Of a stretch of 63,824 bases of DNA, positions 45,904 through 54,940 are shown piece after piece. The number at the start of each line of letters is the position of its first letter. The stretch's first letter is position 1. A program made the position numbers and the translations under genes. Source of the DNA: Gammaproteobacteria bacterium (GTDB lineage: Bacteria > Pseudomonadota > Gammaproteobacteria > Xanthomonadales > Wenzhouxiangellaceae); assembly GCA_021772985.1 (NCBI GenBank), contig JAJFKX010000051.1, positions 1 through 63,824 of the forward strand, written 5' to 3'. Below the pieces are notes generated by a model. The model was not told where the DNA came from, did no database searches, and saw only the letters and a list, made by a program, of their open reading frames with translations.

Positions 45904-46272
45904 TTATGACTCAAGTTGAGCCTTAATGGATTTGGTCTTTTCCATAATAACCTCGCCGGTATGCAAGGTGGTCACCGTTTCAATGAGCGCTACCAGGCAT
46001 TCATCTTCACATACCGGATTATGCATTAAGCCTTTGGGAACAATGTGAAAATCGCCTTTCTGGAGATCCACAAAATGGTCTTCATATTCTATCCGCAGCT
46101 GCCCATCAAGAATCAGAAACAGCTCATCTTCGTCATCATGTTTATGCCAGGCCAGCTCGCCTTTGATTTTTGCTACCTTAACAAACTGATCATTAACTTT
46201 TCCTAGAACCTTCGGTGACCAGTACTCGGGCAAACCAGCCGCTGCATTCTCCAAATTGATGACTTGTTCCAC
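45904..46272 (-). CDS. Cupin-domain protein
   Basis: 122 residues. The start is GTG, preceded by AGGAG at the right distance. Cupin motif 1 is AWHKHDDEDELFLILDGQLRI (metal His/His/Glu), and motif 2 is GDFHIVPKGLMHNPVCEDE. It is a single cupin domain, so a small mononuclear metal enzyme or sensor. Two Cys-free ends; function unknown. Confidence 0.85.
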   Translation of the reverse strand: MEQVINLENAAAGLPEYWSPKVLGKVNDQFVKVAKIKGELAWHKHDDEDELFLILDGQLRIEYEDHFVDLQKGDFHIVPKGLMHNPVCEDECLVALIETVTTLHTGEVIMEKTKSIKAQLES

Positions 46273-46346
46273 TTATTAACTCCTGTCGAATGATCTCATG
46301 CTTGTCTTTTGTTGTGCTCACCGCTATTTCACAGCCGCCATACTAA

Positions 46347-47468
46347 TTATACTTCCGGTTGCTGTTGTGTTGCACAATGAATACTGCCACCACCGCTGGC
46401 GATAGCATCTATAGACAGTTGTTCTATATGATGATTTGGAAATATTTTTGCCAATTTGTTTTTGGCTGCACTATCAGCATGTTCATCGCCAAATTTTTGC
46501 ATGATAATCGCTCCGTTACAAACATAGTAACCAACATAACCGGCGGCAAAATCTTTCGTTCCGTATTTGGTATTAATTTCCCATGGTGTATCAAGGATAA
46601 CAATCTTAAACGCATTGCCTTCAGCATCCGTTGCGGATTTAAGGACTTCTATGTTGTCTCGGGTAACTTTGTAATCATGCGATGATTCATCAATATCCCG
46701 ACTGACAACAACCACACCAGGCCTGGCGAAACGCGCATAAAAATCTGTATGCCCATCGGTTATATCTTTGCCTTTGATACCTTTTAGCCAGATTATTTTT
46801 TTAAGTCCAAGCAGTCTCTTCAGTTCGGCTTCGACCTGGTCCTTTTCTTTACCAGGGTTTCGGTTATCATTCAAAATACAACTTTCAGTCATGATGGCGG
46901 TGCCCTGACCATCTACTTCAATACAGCCTCCTTCGAGAACAAGACTGGACTTAATGCTATTAACACCCGCCCTCTTTGTTACAAAATCAGCGACTTCAGC
47001 ATCGAATTCAAAAGCTTGGTCTTCGCCCCAACCATTAAAATTGAAGTTAACTGCAGCCTTCTGGCCATTATTATTCACAACAAAAACCGGGCCGGTATCC
47101 CGCATCCACAAATCATTCATCTTGAATTCAATCAAGTCAATGGGATGTGCGTGCTTGTCCAGCCCGCCAAGCAGCTCTACTGCAATTTTGTGATCCTGCC
47201 TGCTTACCAATAGTGAGACAGGCTCATACCTGGCAATGGTTTCAGCGATAGCCGCCAGCTCTCGCTGTACCTGAGGCACTTGGCGTTCTTCCCAGATGTC
47301 ATAACTGGCGATGAATGACATCCAGGTCCGTTGGTGAACTTCACCCTCCTCAGGCATAAACCAGCTACCCTCAGCAACTGTACTGTACAACTCTGCTCTG
47401 CTGGAAGAAATCATAAACCCGGTACTCAGCGACGTTAGTAGTGTTATAAATCGGCGTCTTGATGGCAT
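46347..47468 (-). CDS. Exported agmatine/peptidyl-arginine deiminase-family protein
   Basis: 373 residues with a twin-arginine-like start PSRRRFITLLTSLSTGFM and a cleavable end near SSRAE. Pentein-fold guanidino-group hydrolase: catalytic Asp in DLWMRDTGPVFV, LVLEGGCIEVDGQGT, Asp/His in DITDGHTDFYARF, and nucleophilic Cys in ASGGGSIHCATQQQP. These fit the agmatine deiminase family, which makes N-carbamoylputrescine; the export signal is unusual for that role, so an extracellular substrate such as peptidyl-arginine is possible. Confidence 0.87.
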   Translation of the reverse strand: MPSRRRFITLLTSLSTGFMISSSRAELYSTVAEGSWFMPEEGEVHQRTWMSFIASYDIWEERQVPQVQRELAAIAETIARYEPVSLLVSRQDHKIAVELLGGLDKHAHPIDLIEFKMNDLWMRDTGPVFVVNNNGQKAAVNFNFNGWGEDQAFEFDAEVADFVTKRAGVNSIKSSLVLEGGCIEVDGQGTAIMTESCILNDNRNPGKEKDQVEAELKRLLGLKKIIWLKGIKGKDITDGHTDFYARFARPGVVVVSRDIDESSHDYKVTRDNIEVLKSATDAEGNAFKIVILDTPWEINTKYGTKDFAAGYVGYYVCNGAIIMQKFGDEHADSAAKNKLAKIFPNHHIEQLSIDAIASGGGSIHCATQQQPEV

Positions 47469-47584
47469 CGTTTCAACTCAACTCAATCCCTATCCAGACG
47501 AATACTTTTTAAAACTTCTTTATTCAATGCAACACCTTGTTTATCATCTATTGGTGGTTTCAGCTTAGAAGTACCTGCATGATT

Positions 47585-47944
47585 TCAATCGGCCAATGCC
47601 GATTGCACATATTGGGCAATATTTTTTGTGGCTATATCTTCCCGTGATCTAATTTTAATATGCCTTCTATCTTTACCTTTACCTTCCAGCACTGAATCAG
47701 GATCAGGCAGATTCGCTCCCTGACCAAACTCGATGGAGATATGCTGTTTATAGAAAAAGATACCGCTTATCAATTCTTCGCCTTTTATAAATACCAGTCC
47801 ACCATATTTTATATCTTCAACAAGGCTCGGTTCGCAGTTAAAATGCATACCTCTGACTTGTACTGCAATTTCATATCTTTCGTGAGAAATGGACTTGATA
47901 TCCATCATGAATTCTGAAACTCTTGGAATGCTAAACGTTGTCAT
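47585..47944 (-). CDS. DUF1801-domain protein
   Basis: 119 residues. The pattern VRGMHFNCEPSLVEDIKYGGLVFIKGEEL, FFYKQHISIEFGQGANLPDPDSVLEGKGKDRRHIKIRS and a closing helix (AQYVQSALAD) is the DUF1801/YdhG fold. The family is of unknown function and is frequent in integron gene cassettes. It lies 14 bp downstream of the small gene 47959-48168. Confidence 0.8.
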   Translation of the reverse strand: MTTFSIPRVSEFMMDIKSISHERYEIAVQVRGMHFNCEPSLVEDIKYGGLVFIKGEELISGIFFYKQHISIEFGQGANLPDPDSVLEGKGKDRRHIKIRSREDIATKNIAQYVQSALAD

Positions 47945-47958
47945 GCTTGAGTGCTTCG

Positions 47959-48168
47959 TTATGGTTTACTGGCCGAATTATGCTCTGTCGAGCACCGATT
48001 AACAAACTTACTGTATTGTCCTTTCGTTAGAAACAGCCTATGTAGCTTTGGATTAATTTGCCTTCCCTTATCCAAATTTTGCTTCTGATCATAATCGTTA
48101 CCAATTACTTTGAGCGTTTTTAAATCTATTTCTATAAAGTATCTAGTATCTTTATTTTGAGGTTTCAC
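47959..48168 (-). CDS. Small hypothetical protein
   Basis: 69 residues with GTG start and no clear ribosome site. The sequence RYFIEIDLKTLKVIGNDYDQ then LDKGRQINPKLHRLFLTKGQ reads like a genuine folded protein, but no family is recognised. It is the same strand as and close to the DUF1801 gene. Could be a fragment of a longer decayed gene. Confidence 0.5.
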   Translation of the reverse strand: MKPQNKDTRYFIEIDLKTLKVIGNDYDQKQNLDKGRQINPKLHRLFLTKGQYSKFVNRCSTEHNSASKP

Positions 48169-48461
48169 GCTTGTCTTTGCTCCATATACAAAGTTAATGT
48201 ATTAGGCCTAATCGGCATATTTGTTTTAAACATAGCCTTGCCATAAACGGTACGCGTTTACGAGCATCTGGCATAACATCCAGATAACCTGCCTCATGGC
48301 CATACTCCTCTATATATTTCAGAACCAGCCTATTATTTTGTGGCTTGTTATTTCATAAAATGCCGTTCTGTTTGTTGAGGCCTGCTGATAATGTCAACTT
48401 TGCGATCTTCTCTGCCTGGGCATATTGCATGAAGTCACGATGCCCATGGTTTCTGTATGCT
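48169..48461. other. Interval with possible decayed coding remnants
   Basis: About 290 bp. On the minus strand an open stretch of some 40 codons includes DKAYRNHGHRDFMQYAQAEK and, after a stop in the same frame, LVLKYIEEYGHEAGYLDVMP. No start with a ribosome site and no family is recognised. It may be the remains of a gene. Confidence 0.35.
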
Positions 48462-49628
48462 TTATCCTCTTGCTCTTCTTAGCTTATATCCATGTATTTC
48501 AGGTGAGTCCGGATCTAGCAATTCAAGAGCATCTACCATTCCTGCTATACCAGCTTTGTTTGGTGCGTTGAAAAAGATGATCAAACCATCTCGGCTGCGT
48601 TGATAATAGTAAGCTAAAGACACAACAGACCAGTCTGACCCTCTATGGCCAATCACTTTATCTTGCTTTAGTTGAGCAATATTCCATCCTAAACCATAAC
48701 CGAGCTGAGTTGGGCATTGGGCTTCTGGGGCCTCGCTACAATCTATATCCTCATGCTTTACCTCTATGCCGTGAATAATATTTTTATCTTTTATTAGTTG
48801 AGCATTCAAAGTATCACTATGCATTGATGAAATCATAAATTTAGCATAGTCCTGAACGCTAACAACCATATCTCCTGCAGCAGAATAGTCGCCTTCTTTT
48901 TTACAATATCCTTCAGGACGGCAATAATAACCATAAAACTTGCCATCGCTGTCCAGCGGTTTAGCTATGTTATTGAAATTTTTATTACGTACGCTAATTG
49001 ATACCTCATTCATTCCCACAGGCTGAAATACATATGTTTTAACAAGCTCTTCAAATGAAAGCCCTAATTTATTTTCAGCATACTTCATTAAATATTGAAA
49101 ACCTTCTCCCGAATAGCCAAAGGTTGTTCCTGGTTCATTTATAAATTTTAGTTTGTAGTCCTCAGCATAAAAACGCCAGTTCATAAAGCCACTGGTATGT
49201 GAAAGTGCCATTCTGGCGGTCAGTTTTTGATGGTTAGGATCGTCTTTCAAATCTGGATCCAGCCAGAAAGATGACATTGGTTCGTCAAGTGACAGTTTGC
49301 CATCAGCAACTAGCTTAAGTATGGTTTCTGTTGTCACGGTCTTGGTTATCGAACCAACATTAAACAAGGTGTGAGCAGATGCAGGAACGCCGGGGGATTG
49401 TTGTCCGAACTGATTTTGCCAAACAACTCTGCCGTTTTTAATGACAGCAACTCCAGCAGTATTAATTTTATGTTTGTTGAGCAGAGCTGAAAAAGCTTTA
49501 TCCAATTCCAGTGCCCGTGAATTTGAAATACTTTCGATATCAATATTACTAACGACATCCTGTGCGCAGCTGGTGCTGATTGTCAAATATATGATTATTA
49601 CAAATGTGCTTAAAAAGCTATTTAACAT
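48462..49628 (-). CDS. Serine hydrolase (beta-lactamase family) lipoprotein
   Basis: 388 residues with a lipoprotein signal ending STSCAQD, so it is anchored to a membrane. Active site S-I-T-K in LFNVGSITKTVT, TSGFMNW, second-motif Tyr in FGYSGEGFQ, and a late HRGSDWSV block. It has the D-alanyl-D-alanine carboxypeptidase/EstB fold; the exact substrate is unknown. A copy of repeat family B (49648-49714) begins 20 bp upstream of the start, and the ribosome site GGAGAAAAAG lies between them. Confidence 0.9.
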   Translation of the reverse strand: MLNSFLSTFVIIIYLTISTSCAQDVVSNIDIESISNSRALELDKAFSALLNKHKINTAGVAVIKNGRVVWQNQFGQQSPGVPASAHTLFNVGSITKTVTTETILKLVADGKLSLDEPMSSFWLDPDLKDDPNHQKLTARMALSHTSGFMNWRFYAEDYKLKFINEPGTTFGYSGEGFQYLMKYAENKLGLSFEELVKTYVFQPVGMNEVSISVRNKNFNNIAKPLDSDGKFYGYYCRPEGYCKKEGDYSAAGDMVVSVQDYAKFMISSMHSDTLNAQLIKDKNIIHGIEVKHEDIDCSEAPEAQCPTQLGYGLGWNIAQLKQDKVIGHRGSDWSVVSLAYYYQRSRDGLIIFFNAPNKAGIAGMVDALELLDPDSPEIHGYKLRRARG

Positions 49629-49647
49629 TTACTTTTTCTCCAACATA

Positions 49648-49714
49648 ATCCAGACGCCCATTATTCATTATTTTTTAACGGTATGCTCTCAGAAACTAAT
49701 GAGGGTCTACGTTC
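49648..49714. repeat. Palindromic repeat family B, copy 1 (short)
   Basis: Begins ATCCAGACGCCCATTATTCA and ends TAATGAGGGTCTACGTTC. Its ends are inverted (AGAC-C-CATTA). It lacks the central CTTACAATATTTTCAG segment of the other copies. It lies directly upstream of the serine hydrolase start. Confidence 0.65.
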
Positions 49715-49759
49715 ATTTTTGGCTGAATCGGGGTTAACGATCTATTTCGCAGACTGACC

Positions 49760-50701
49760 TCAAGTTCCTGTCTCGCCACGCTGAGAACAAGCAGGTAGTT
49801 TTCCTACTTCAATAATGTAAACTGCAGGCCGTTCGCCACGATTGGACTGGAAAGCTATTCGCTTACCATCAGGAGACCAATAAGGATATTTGTCGCTCCC
49901 CGGTCCAGTACTTAAGCGCTGCTGTTCAGCACCATCCCAGCACATGACATAGATTTTGTAACTGCCACTTCGATTCGAAGAAAAAGCAATCCGCTTGCCA
50001 TCTGGGCTCCAATCCGGATTGGAGTCATCTCCCGCCGCTGTGGTAAGTTGTCTTTCTTGAAGACCTTCCAGCTCCAGTAAGAAAATATCATAGTCTAATT
50101 CATCGCCTCCCATATGTCGGTAGAAAGCTATCGTTGAGCCGTCAGGAGTCCAACGCCCGTACTGCTCCGGACTCAATGAAGTTGTTATTCGGCTCAGGAC
50201 CCCCCGGGTAAGTTCGAGGAGGTATAAGTCCAACTGGCCTTCACGGTCTGAGTCAAAAACGATGCGGTTTCCATCAGGCGACCAGCTTGGATGCCATTCA
50301 TTTGCGTCGCTTGAGGTCAAACGAGTAAGCTGACCTGAAGCTATAGTAAGCATGTAAATCTCTGGATTACCATCAGCAGAAGACTCTACAAGAATCTCCT
50401 TACCATCACGGGACCATCCGCTTACCCAGGATTGTGGTTTTGGGATGTGGAGTTCTTCGGCACTTTGTTCATCGACAGTAATCACCAGGGGAACTGGTTG
50501 ATCTCCGCGCAGGGAGGTGGCTGCTATTTGTTGGCCATTGGGTGACCAACCACTCAAATAAACAGCACCGCTATCCCCGTAGATGTAGTGATGGACTTTC
50601 TTCTGGGTTTGCAATGGAGTCGCATGGTCGGATCGAGAGCAACCGGCACTCCAGCAAAATACCACCATCAAGAACAGCGTTAGCGTAAAAGAGAACCTCA
50701 T
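49760..50701 (-). CDS. TolB-like (PD40) beta-propeller lipoprotein
   Basis: 313 residues from MRFSFTLTLFLMVVF, with a lipobox SAGCS. Six WD40-like PD40 blades repeat as SPDGKRIAFxSNRSGxxxIYxM, WSPDGNRIVFDSDREGQLDLYLL and so on. This is the TolB propeller half without the N-terminal TolB domain. Such proteins are extracytoplasmic binding scaffolds. It sits between two family-B repeats. Confidence 0.88.
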   Translation of the reverse strand: MRFSFTLTLFLMVVFCWSAGCSRSDHATPLQTQKKVHHYIYGDSGAVYLSGWSPNGQQIAATSLRGDQPVPLVITVDEQSAEELHIPKPQSWVSGWSRDGKEILVESSADGNPEIYMLTIASGQLTRLTSSDANEWHPSWSPDGNRIVFDSDREGQLDLYLLELTRGVLSRITTSLSPEQYGRWTPDGSTIAFYRHMGGDELDYDIFLLELEGLQERQLTTAAGDDSNPDWSPDGKRIAFSSNRSGSYKIYVMCWDGAEQQRLSTGPGSDKYPYWSPDGKRIAFQSNRGERPAVYIIEVGKLPACSQRGETGT

Positions 50702-50812
50702 AATTTTACCTGTTTTATCCAACTATATAACGTTCACCATACTGGCGAACAACTTGTTGCAAGTCCAGCCCACCAAGTGGTGGCGTGTACTGGCACGGGT
50801 TCATATAACAAC

Positions 50813-50910
50813 TCCAGGCGCCCTTTATTCATAGTGACAATCTTACAATATTTTCAGAACCTGCTGATGGGATACGATCTGCTTTCAAAAGTTAATGGAT
50901 GTCTAAGTTC
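50813..50910. repeat. Palindromic repeat family B, copy 2
   Basis: Starts TCCAGGCGCCCTTTATTCAT, contains CTTACAATATTTTCAGAACC TGCTGATGG in the middle, and ends TTAATGGATGTCTAAGTTC. Ends are inverted to one another (AGRC-CCCTTTA versus TTAATGGATGTCT). It lies 112 bp upstream of the PD40 gene start. Confidence 0.75.
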
Positions 50911-51018
50911 TTTTACAATTCCGAAAGTATTTCATTAATTGACTAGTGCTGTACCTTCAGTGCGTATAACACCCGTTTTTTGTATGTTACTGCATAACCT
51001 GTTTTTTAATTATTGGTT

Positions 51019-51441
51019 TCAATTATCAATGATTGAAAAATGATGACTTGTAATATTAAATCTCTCTCTAAGATAAAACCTATGTGCCGGAAACTTTTGA
51101 ATGCCTGAATCCAGGTGTAATTGTTTGCAATCTGTTTGTGCTGCATAGACTTTAAACCAATTAATTATAAATGAGCCTACACCCGTTGATCGGTGTCGCT
51201 CATTTGTCACAAGATCATCTATATAAATATGTTTTCCCCATGCCAGTTTTTCTCCAACAACAAACCCAGCCACGCACAATATTTTTTCGCCTGATTTTAC
51301 ATAGGCAATTTGATAACCGGACTGTTGTTGCTGTTTAATTTGATTTATCAGGCCCTCCTTTGTGTATTGAGGCCTTAGCTGTAAAAGAATGTTCGCGATT
51401 TGTGATAAATCCCGATCAAATTTGAGTAAGTGAACTTGCAT
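51019..51441 (-). CDS. GNAT-family N-acetyltransferase
   Basis: 140 residues from MQVHLLKFDRDL, chosen because AGGAGT lies four bases before it. Acetyl-CoA binding region: IDDLVTNERHRSTGVGSFIINW (the R/Q-x-x-G-x-G/A loop is RSTGVG), then QLHLDSGIQKFPAHRFYLRE, typical of GNAT. Substrate is unknown. The start follows the stop of the lipoprotein gene by 14 bp on the same strand. Confidence 0.88.
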   Translation of the reverse strand: MQVHLLKFDRDLSQIANILLQLRPQYTKEGLINQIKQQQQSGYQIAYVKSGEKILCVAGFVVGEKLAWGKHIYIDDLVTNERHRSTGVGSFIINWFKVYAAQTDCKQLHLDSGIQKFPAHRFYLRERFNITSHHFSIIDN

Positions 51442-51455
51442 GATACTCCTGGCCA

Positions 51456-51926
51456 TTAAAGCGGTGTTGCAGCGCTACTTGAAACACTTACAAGTTTCCA
51501 GATTTCGTCTGACTTGTGCCAAACCTGGGTTCCGGCTCCTGAAAAATTAACAACAGACCCCGTGTTCAACATAATGGTAGCTTTATATTCGTTGACCAGG
51601 ATAGCCGTTCTTGGGTTTATGACCGATACTTTCACATTGCGGAATTCTAAAGATTGATAATTTTCAACAGATTCAACACCGGTGAGATAATTATTTTGAA
51701 AGCCAATAAATGAATGTGTAACAGTTCCATTTTCATTTAATGCGGTAAACCTGTGCTTGTCGAAGTGATTGAAATAGTCATCTGTATCTAGTGTTTTGGC
51801 AGCTTCTACTAGCGAGTTGAATCTCTTGGTTATTTCGCTTTCGATTAACTGTGCATCGTTAACAAGCTCTTGTTTTGAAGCGCAAGCTGACAGGATCAGG
51901 GTGGCGAATAAAATAATATATCTCAT
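51456..51926 (-). CDS. NTF2-like lipoprotein
   Basis: 156 residues with a lipoprotein signal (IILFATLILSACASKQ). The fold is SnoaL/NTF2-like: AQLIESEITKRFNSLVEAAK helix, a TDDYFNHFDKHRF segment, and strands ending GAGTQVWHKSDEIWKLVSVSSS, the usual DUF4440-like closing strand pair. No enzymatic residues are evident. Confidence 0.8.
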   Translation of the reverse strand: MRYIILFATLILSACASKQELVNDAQLIESEITKRFNSLVEAAKTLDTDDYFNHFDKHRFTALNENGTVTHSFIGFQNNYLTGVESVENYQSLEFRNVKVSVINPRTAILVNEYKATIMLNTGSVVNFSGAGTQVWHKSDEIWKLVSVSSSAATPL

Positions 51927-52040
51927 AAAAGACTCAACCTATTCCTTAAGTACACTAAAGCCTTTAATCTGCCCGAATAAACTGGAGCTGTCGATTCTGA
52001 CGGCATATCCTGCTCTGGCTTGCTGTAACTTCCACTCATT

Positions 52041-52433
52041 TCAATAACTGTCACTTTGTGGAATACCGTCGTTTAAAGTGTAGTAATCACCCTTTTCACC
52101 AACAAATGTATGTTTGGATATACAAGTCCCAGTTGCTTCATCAAACAAACCCATGGCAACACTAATCCACTCATATCCTTCAAGGTTCGGTTTCCAAAAA
52201 AGCGTTGAACCACAATGTTCACAAAACCCTCGTTCTACTTTCTCAGACGAGCGGTACCATTTGACATGCTCTTCGCCTTCTAACAATAGACGCGTTTTTC
52301 GCACATTGACCGCCGATAAAAAATTTCCCGATTGTTTTCTGCACTGGACACAATGGCAAGCTTCTGGCTGATGTTCAAGTTCACCTTCAACACCTATGCA
52401 AACGCTTCCACACATGCAACTGGCTTTCAACAT
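52041..52433 (-). CDS. GFA-family (CENP-V/GFA domain) protein
   Basis: 130 residues. Zinc-binding Cys pattern KASCMCGSVCIG, ACHCVQCRKQSG, and FCEHCGSTLFWKP. The family is named after glutathione-dependent formaldehyde-activating enzyme, but most members have unknown roles and are frequent in mobile cassettes. Preceded by GGAGAATTAGC. A second GFA gene follows upstream at 52495. Confidence 0.9.
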   Translation of the reverse strand: MLKASCMCGSVCIGVEGELEHQPEACHCVQCRKQSGNFLSAVNVRKTRLLLEGEEHVKWYRSSEKVERGFCEHCGSTLFWKPNLEGYEWISVAMGLFDEATGTCISKHTFVGEKGDYYTLNDGIPQSDSY

Positions 52434-52494
52434 GCTAATTCTCCAATACTTATGTGATAAGGATTCGTATTACGGTATGAAACAGATTGATCTG

Positions 52495-52929
52495 TTATGT
52501 TATTTTCTCGCTTGATCTACTTGCACTATATTGGGGTAAATCATCCTGAATGGTGCTCCAATTGGGTTTGGATTCAACAAACAAATGCGCATCTGGGTGC
52601 TGTTCTATTTCACTATCCAGCGCACCTAAAGAAAATTCTATCAGGCCATCTACATTTGCTGAGGGGCTAAAGGTCAGGCTCGACCCACATTTTTTACAAA
52701 ACTGTCTATTTGTACCATTTGGTGCCAAGTAGTTGCTAAGAAATTCTTCACCAGTCACCCAGTTAAAATTACCCTTTTTTGCCTCACCATAGGTTGCAAA
52801 CTCTGCTCCGTGAAACTTTCTACACATTGTACAATGACAACGTCCCATATTTTCTTCGATTGCATTCACTTCAAATGTTATCGAATTACAAAGACAGCTT
52901 CCTTTGTATGGTTTTTTTGAATTGGCCAT
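52495..52929 (-). CDS. GFA-family (CENP-V/GFA domain) protein
   Basis: 144 residues. Cys motifs KGSCLCNSITFEV, RCHCTMCRKFHG and FCKKCGSSLTFSP are all present. It is similar in plan to the neighbour at 52041 but differs in sequence, so these are two family members rather than a recent duplicate. Same strand, 61 bp apart. Confidence 0.9.
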   Translation of the reverse strand: MANSKKPYKGSCLCNSITFEVNAIEENMGRCHCTMCRKFHGAEFATYGEAKKGNFNWVTGEEFLSNYLAPNGTNRQFCKKCGSSLTFSPSANVDGLIEFSLGALDSEIEQHPDAHLFVESKPNWSTIQDDLPQYSASRSSEKIT

Positions 52930-53173
52930 TTTATATTTTATTCATGCTGCTGATTATGGACAAACATTGCGATACACTCAGCAGGAAAATGTACGCATTA
53001 AAAGTATTTGTTCTAATGCCCTGCTGTATTATTTGAGCAGCAGTGTACAGTATAGCGGCAGTCCAAATACCTGTTAGTTATTGCTGTAATCCTACATTAT
53101 AACTTGTCACTGTTTCAGCTGTTTGATCTTGCCTAAGATAAGGGGCATTTTGGCTCTTCTGTTACTAGACGAT

Positions 53174-53578
53174 TTACCATGTTGCATAGATAATGCCCAA
53201 TAAATCCAGACCCAGTAATGCTCCCAATTGACTTATTACTTCATCACTTACTGCATGAGATAACAAAGCACCATTGTCTCGGCCAAAAAAGTTGAGGCCA
53301 ACATAGAAGTTGCCTATATATTTTTTACCTTTATACAAATTCAAATACACCTGACCAACCGGCGCGCTGTACCAGGGTCCCGACCATCCATGTTTTTCAG
53401 AATTTAGAAAAGCAATGATATCTTTAATTTTTTCTTTGTCATTTAATATCAGCAGTTCTTGCTTTGGATAAACTTGCTCGATTTGTATCTCGTCCACCAT
53501 CTCTAGAATAGACAACGTCTGTTTGCCTGCGCAACCGGGCAATAGCAATATAAATATCACCGCAAATATTTTTCTCAT
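53174..53578 (-). CDS. Small lipoprotein, paralog 1
   Basis: 134 residues from MRKIFAVIFILLLPGC, giving a lipobox LPGC. The sequence is highly similar to the 54944-55348 protein: shared MVDEIxIEQxxPKQELLILN, WSGPWY, PVGQVYLNLYKGKK and GNFYVG. No family is recognised. The base string after its stop (GTCTAGTAAC) corresponds to the GCCTAAC attC box after paralog 2, but decayed. A family-B repeat begins 38 bp upstream. Confidence 0.75.
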   Translation of the reverse strand: MRKIFAVIFILLLPGCAGKQTLSILEMVDEIQIEQVYPKQELLILNDKEKIKDIIAFLNSEKHGWSGPWYSAPVGQVYLNLYKGKKYIGNFYVGLNFFGRDNGALLSHAVSDEVISQLGALLGLDLLGIIYATW

Positions 53579-53615
53579 AATTTTTCGCCGAAGCATGCAC
53601 TAGCTATGTTTTAAT

Positions 53616-53712
53616 TCAGGCACCCAGTACTCATACACACAACCTTACAATATTTTCAGAACATGTTTATTGGATACTAAATGCTGTCAAAAATTAATGG
53701 ATGTCTAAGTTC
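53616..53712. repeat. Palindromic repeat family B, copy 3
   Basis: Starts TCAGGCACCCAGTACTCATA, contains CTTACAATATTTTCAGAACA, and ends TTAATGGATGTCTAAGTTC. A second TTAATGGGTGTCC end lies at about 53741-53753, so the element could also extend there. It lies between the AraC gene and lipoprotein paralog 1. Confidence 0.75.
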
Positions 53713-53762
53713 TTGCTCTTTGGCTTAGAACATAAAGGAATTTAATGGGTGTCCATACCCTT

Positions 53763-54680
53763 TCACTTGAGCGGCCAGCTGATCTCGGTCAGCCACTCAG
53801 CGGGGTCAGGTTCTTCACCTGGGTCCGTAATATAGCTTTCCCATGGCGGGCCACTCGCCTGCTCGTTGTTTTCGGTGAGCCACTTCTGAATCGCTTCGTG
53901 CCCCTCATTGAGTTTGTCATAAGGGCCTTTGTGGATGGTTCTGGCCACATAACCACCGGGTAACGAACCAAGCTTGATCTCTCCTTCACCCTCTGCCGGG
54001 CCCGCGATCGGCATCCCTGCTTCGATGGTGACAAGTCCCGGACCGAAACTGAGATAGCGGGCTGTTGGCCGGCCGGCGAAGGGTATGGCCTGGGTCGTTG
54101 CGTACTGAAACACCGGACCAAACATGGCCGCAAGAGCTTCGCCAATGGCATCCGGTTTTACCTGCCGGCACATAAATAAAAATGGCGTCTCGGTATTTTT
54201 CTTTTTAGTGATTTCATAACTCACGTAATATTCTCCAGCAGTAGTGGTTGTCGGTTTGTTAGTGGCAGAAACGCGATAGAGACCAACACAAGGGGCAGTT
54301 CGATTCGCAATTTCCAAGTGTGTTTGATGGTGGTGAACGAGTTCATTGAATACGCAGCGTTGCTCGCGGAACTTCCTGGGTGAACTGTGAAAATTTGATC
54401 GGAACGCGCGTGAGAAGCCTTCGTGACTATCGAAGCCCGCGTCAAGCGCTACTTCGAGGACGCTCTTTTCAGTGACTAGAAGAGAGGCTGCCGCCCGTTG
54501 CAGGCGGACCCGGCGGCTGAACTGTAATGGGCTCTCGCCCACTTCGGCTCGAAAAAGGCGCTGTAGGTAAAACGGTGAACGTCCATCCTGGGCAGCCAAG
54601 TCAGCAAGGCTTTTGAATTCACCATCAACTTCAGCCAGACGAGCAAGCAGTGGCAGTAGTTTTTCGAGTGAGCTAAGCAT
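53763..54680 (-). CDS. AraC-family regulator with GyrI-like ligand domain
   Basis: 305 residues. Two helix-turn-helix motifs of the AraC type are at the N-terminus (about residues 8-105: FKSLADLAAQDGRSPFYLQR and VLEVALDAGFDSHEGFSRAF). The C-terminal GyrI/effector domain (about 145-305) is the small-molecule-binding fold and ends PAEWLTEISWPL. This order, HTH first, is the Rob/SoxS-with-GyrI plan. Base composition is visibly GC-richer than its neighbours, so it may be an independent arrival. It is bracketed by family-B repeats. Confidence 0.88.
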   Translation of the reverse strand: MLSSLEKLLPLLARLAEVDGEFKSLADLAAQDGRSPFYLQRLFRAEVGESPLQFSRRVRLQRAAASLLVTEKSVLEVALDAGFDSHEGFSRAFRSNFHSSPRKFREQRCVFNELVHHHQTHLEIANRTAPCVGLYRVSATNKPTTTTAGEYYVSYEITKKKNTETPFLFMCRQVKPDAIGEALAAMFGPVFQYATTQAIPFAGRPTARYLSFGPGLVTIEAGMPIAGPAEGEGEIKLGSLPGGYVARTIHKGPYDKLNEGHEAIQKWLTENNEQASGPPWESYITDPGEEPDPAEWLTEISWPLK

Positions 54681-54760
54681 TCACGGCATTTTCCCCAGGC
54701 AAGCCAGAAACTTCCTGACCATTCTTGCAGTCGGCTGGAATTGGGACACGGAAAGACGAA

Positions 54761-54918
54761 TCGAGACACCCATAATTCATACGTACTTATGCCTGAAATC
54801 AATGCTTATTACGCTTAACCGTGAATCTCGTTATAAAAGCAACACTAACGCCATTTTATCCAAAAACCCGATACCATGTTTTTAGCGCTATCTTCTCAGC
54901 AATCAATGGATATCTATA
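54761..54918. repeat. Palindromic repeat family B, diverged long copy 4
   Basis: Starts TCGAGACACCCATAATTCAT and ends TCAATGGATATCTATA, with an unrelated longer centre. The ends match the inverted ends of other copies; the centre does not. It lies between the AraC gene and lipoprotein paralog 2. Confidence 0.45.
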
Positions 54919-54940
54919 CCCTCCATTTACATTGTTAGGC
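54843..54940 (-). repeat. Degenerate attC-like site after lipoprotein paralog 2
   Basis: On the minus strand GCCTAAC (54940-54934) lies three bases after the stop of the lipoprotein, and a GTTAGTG box (complement of 54843-54849) lies 98 bp away. GCCTAAC is a perfect R'' box; GTTAGTG departs from GTTRRRY. L-box pairing is weak. It is likely an eroded attC. Confidence 0.4.
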
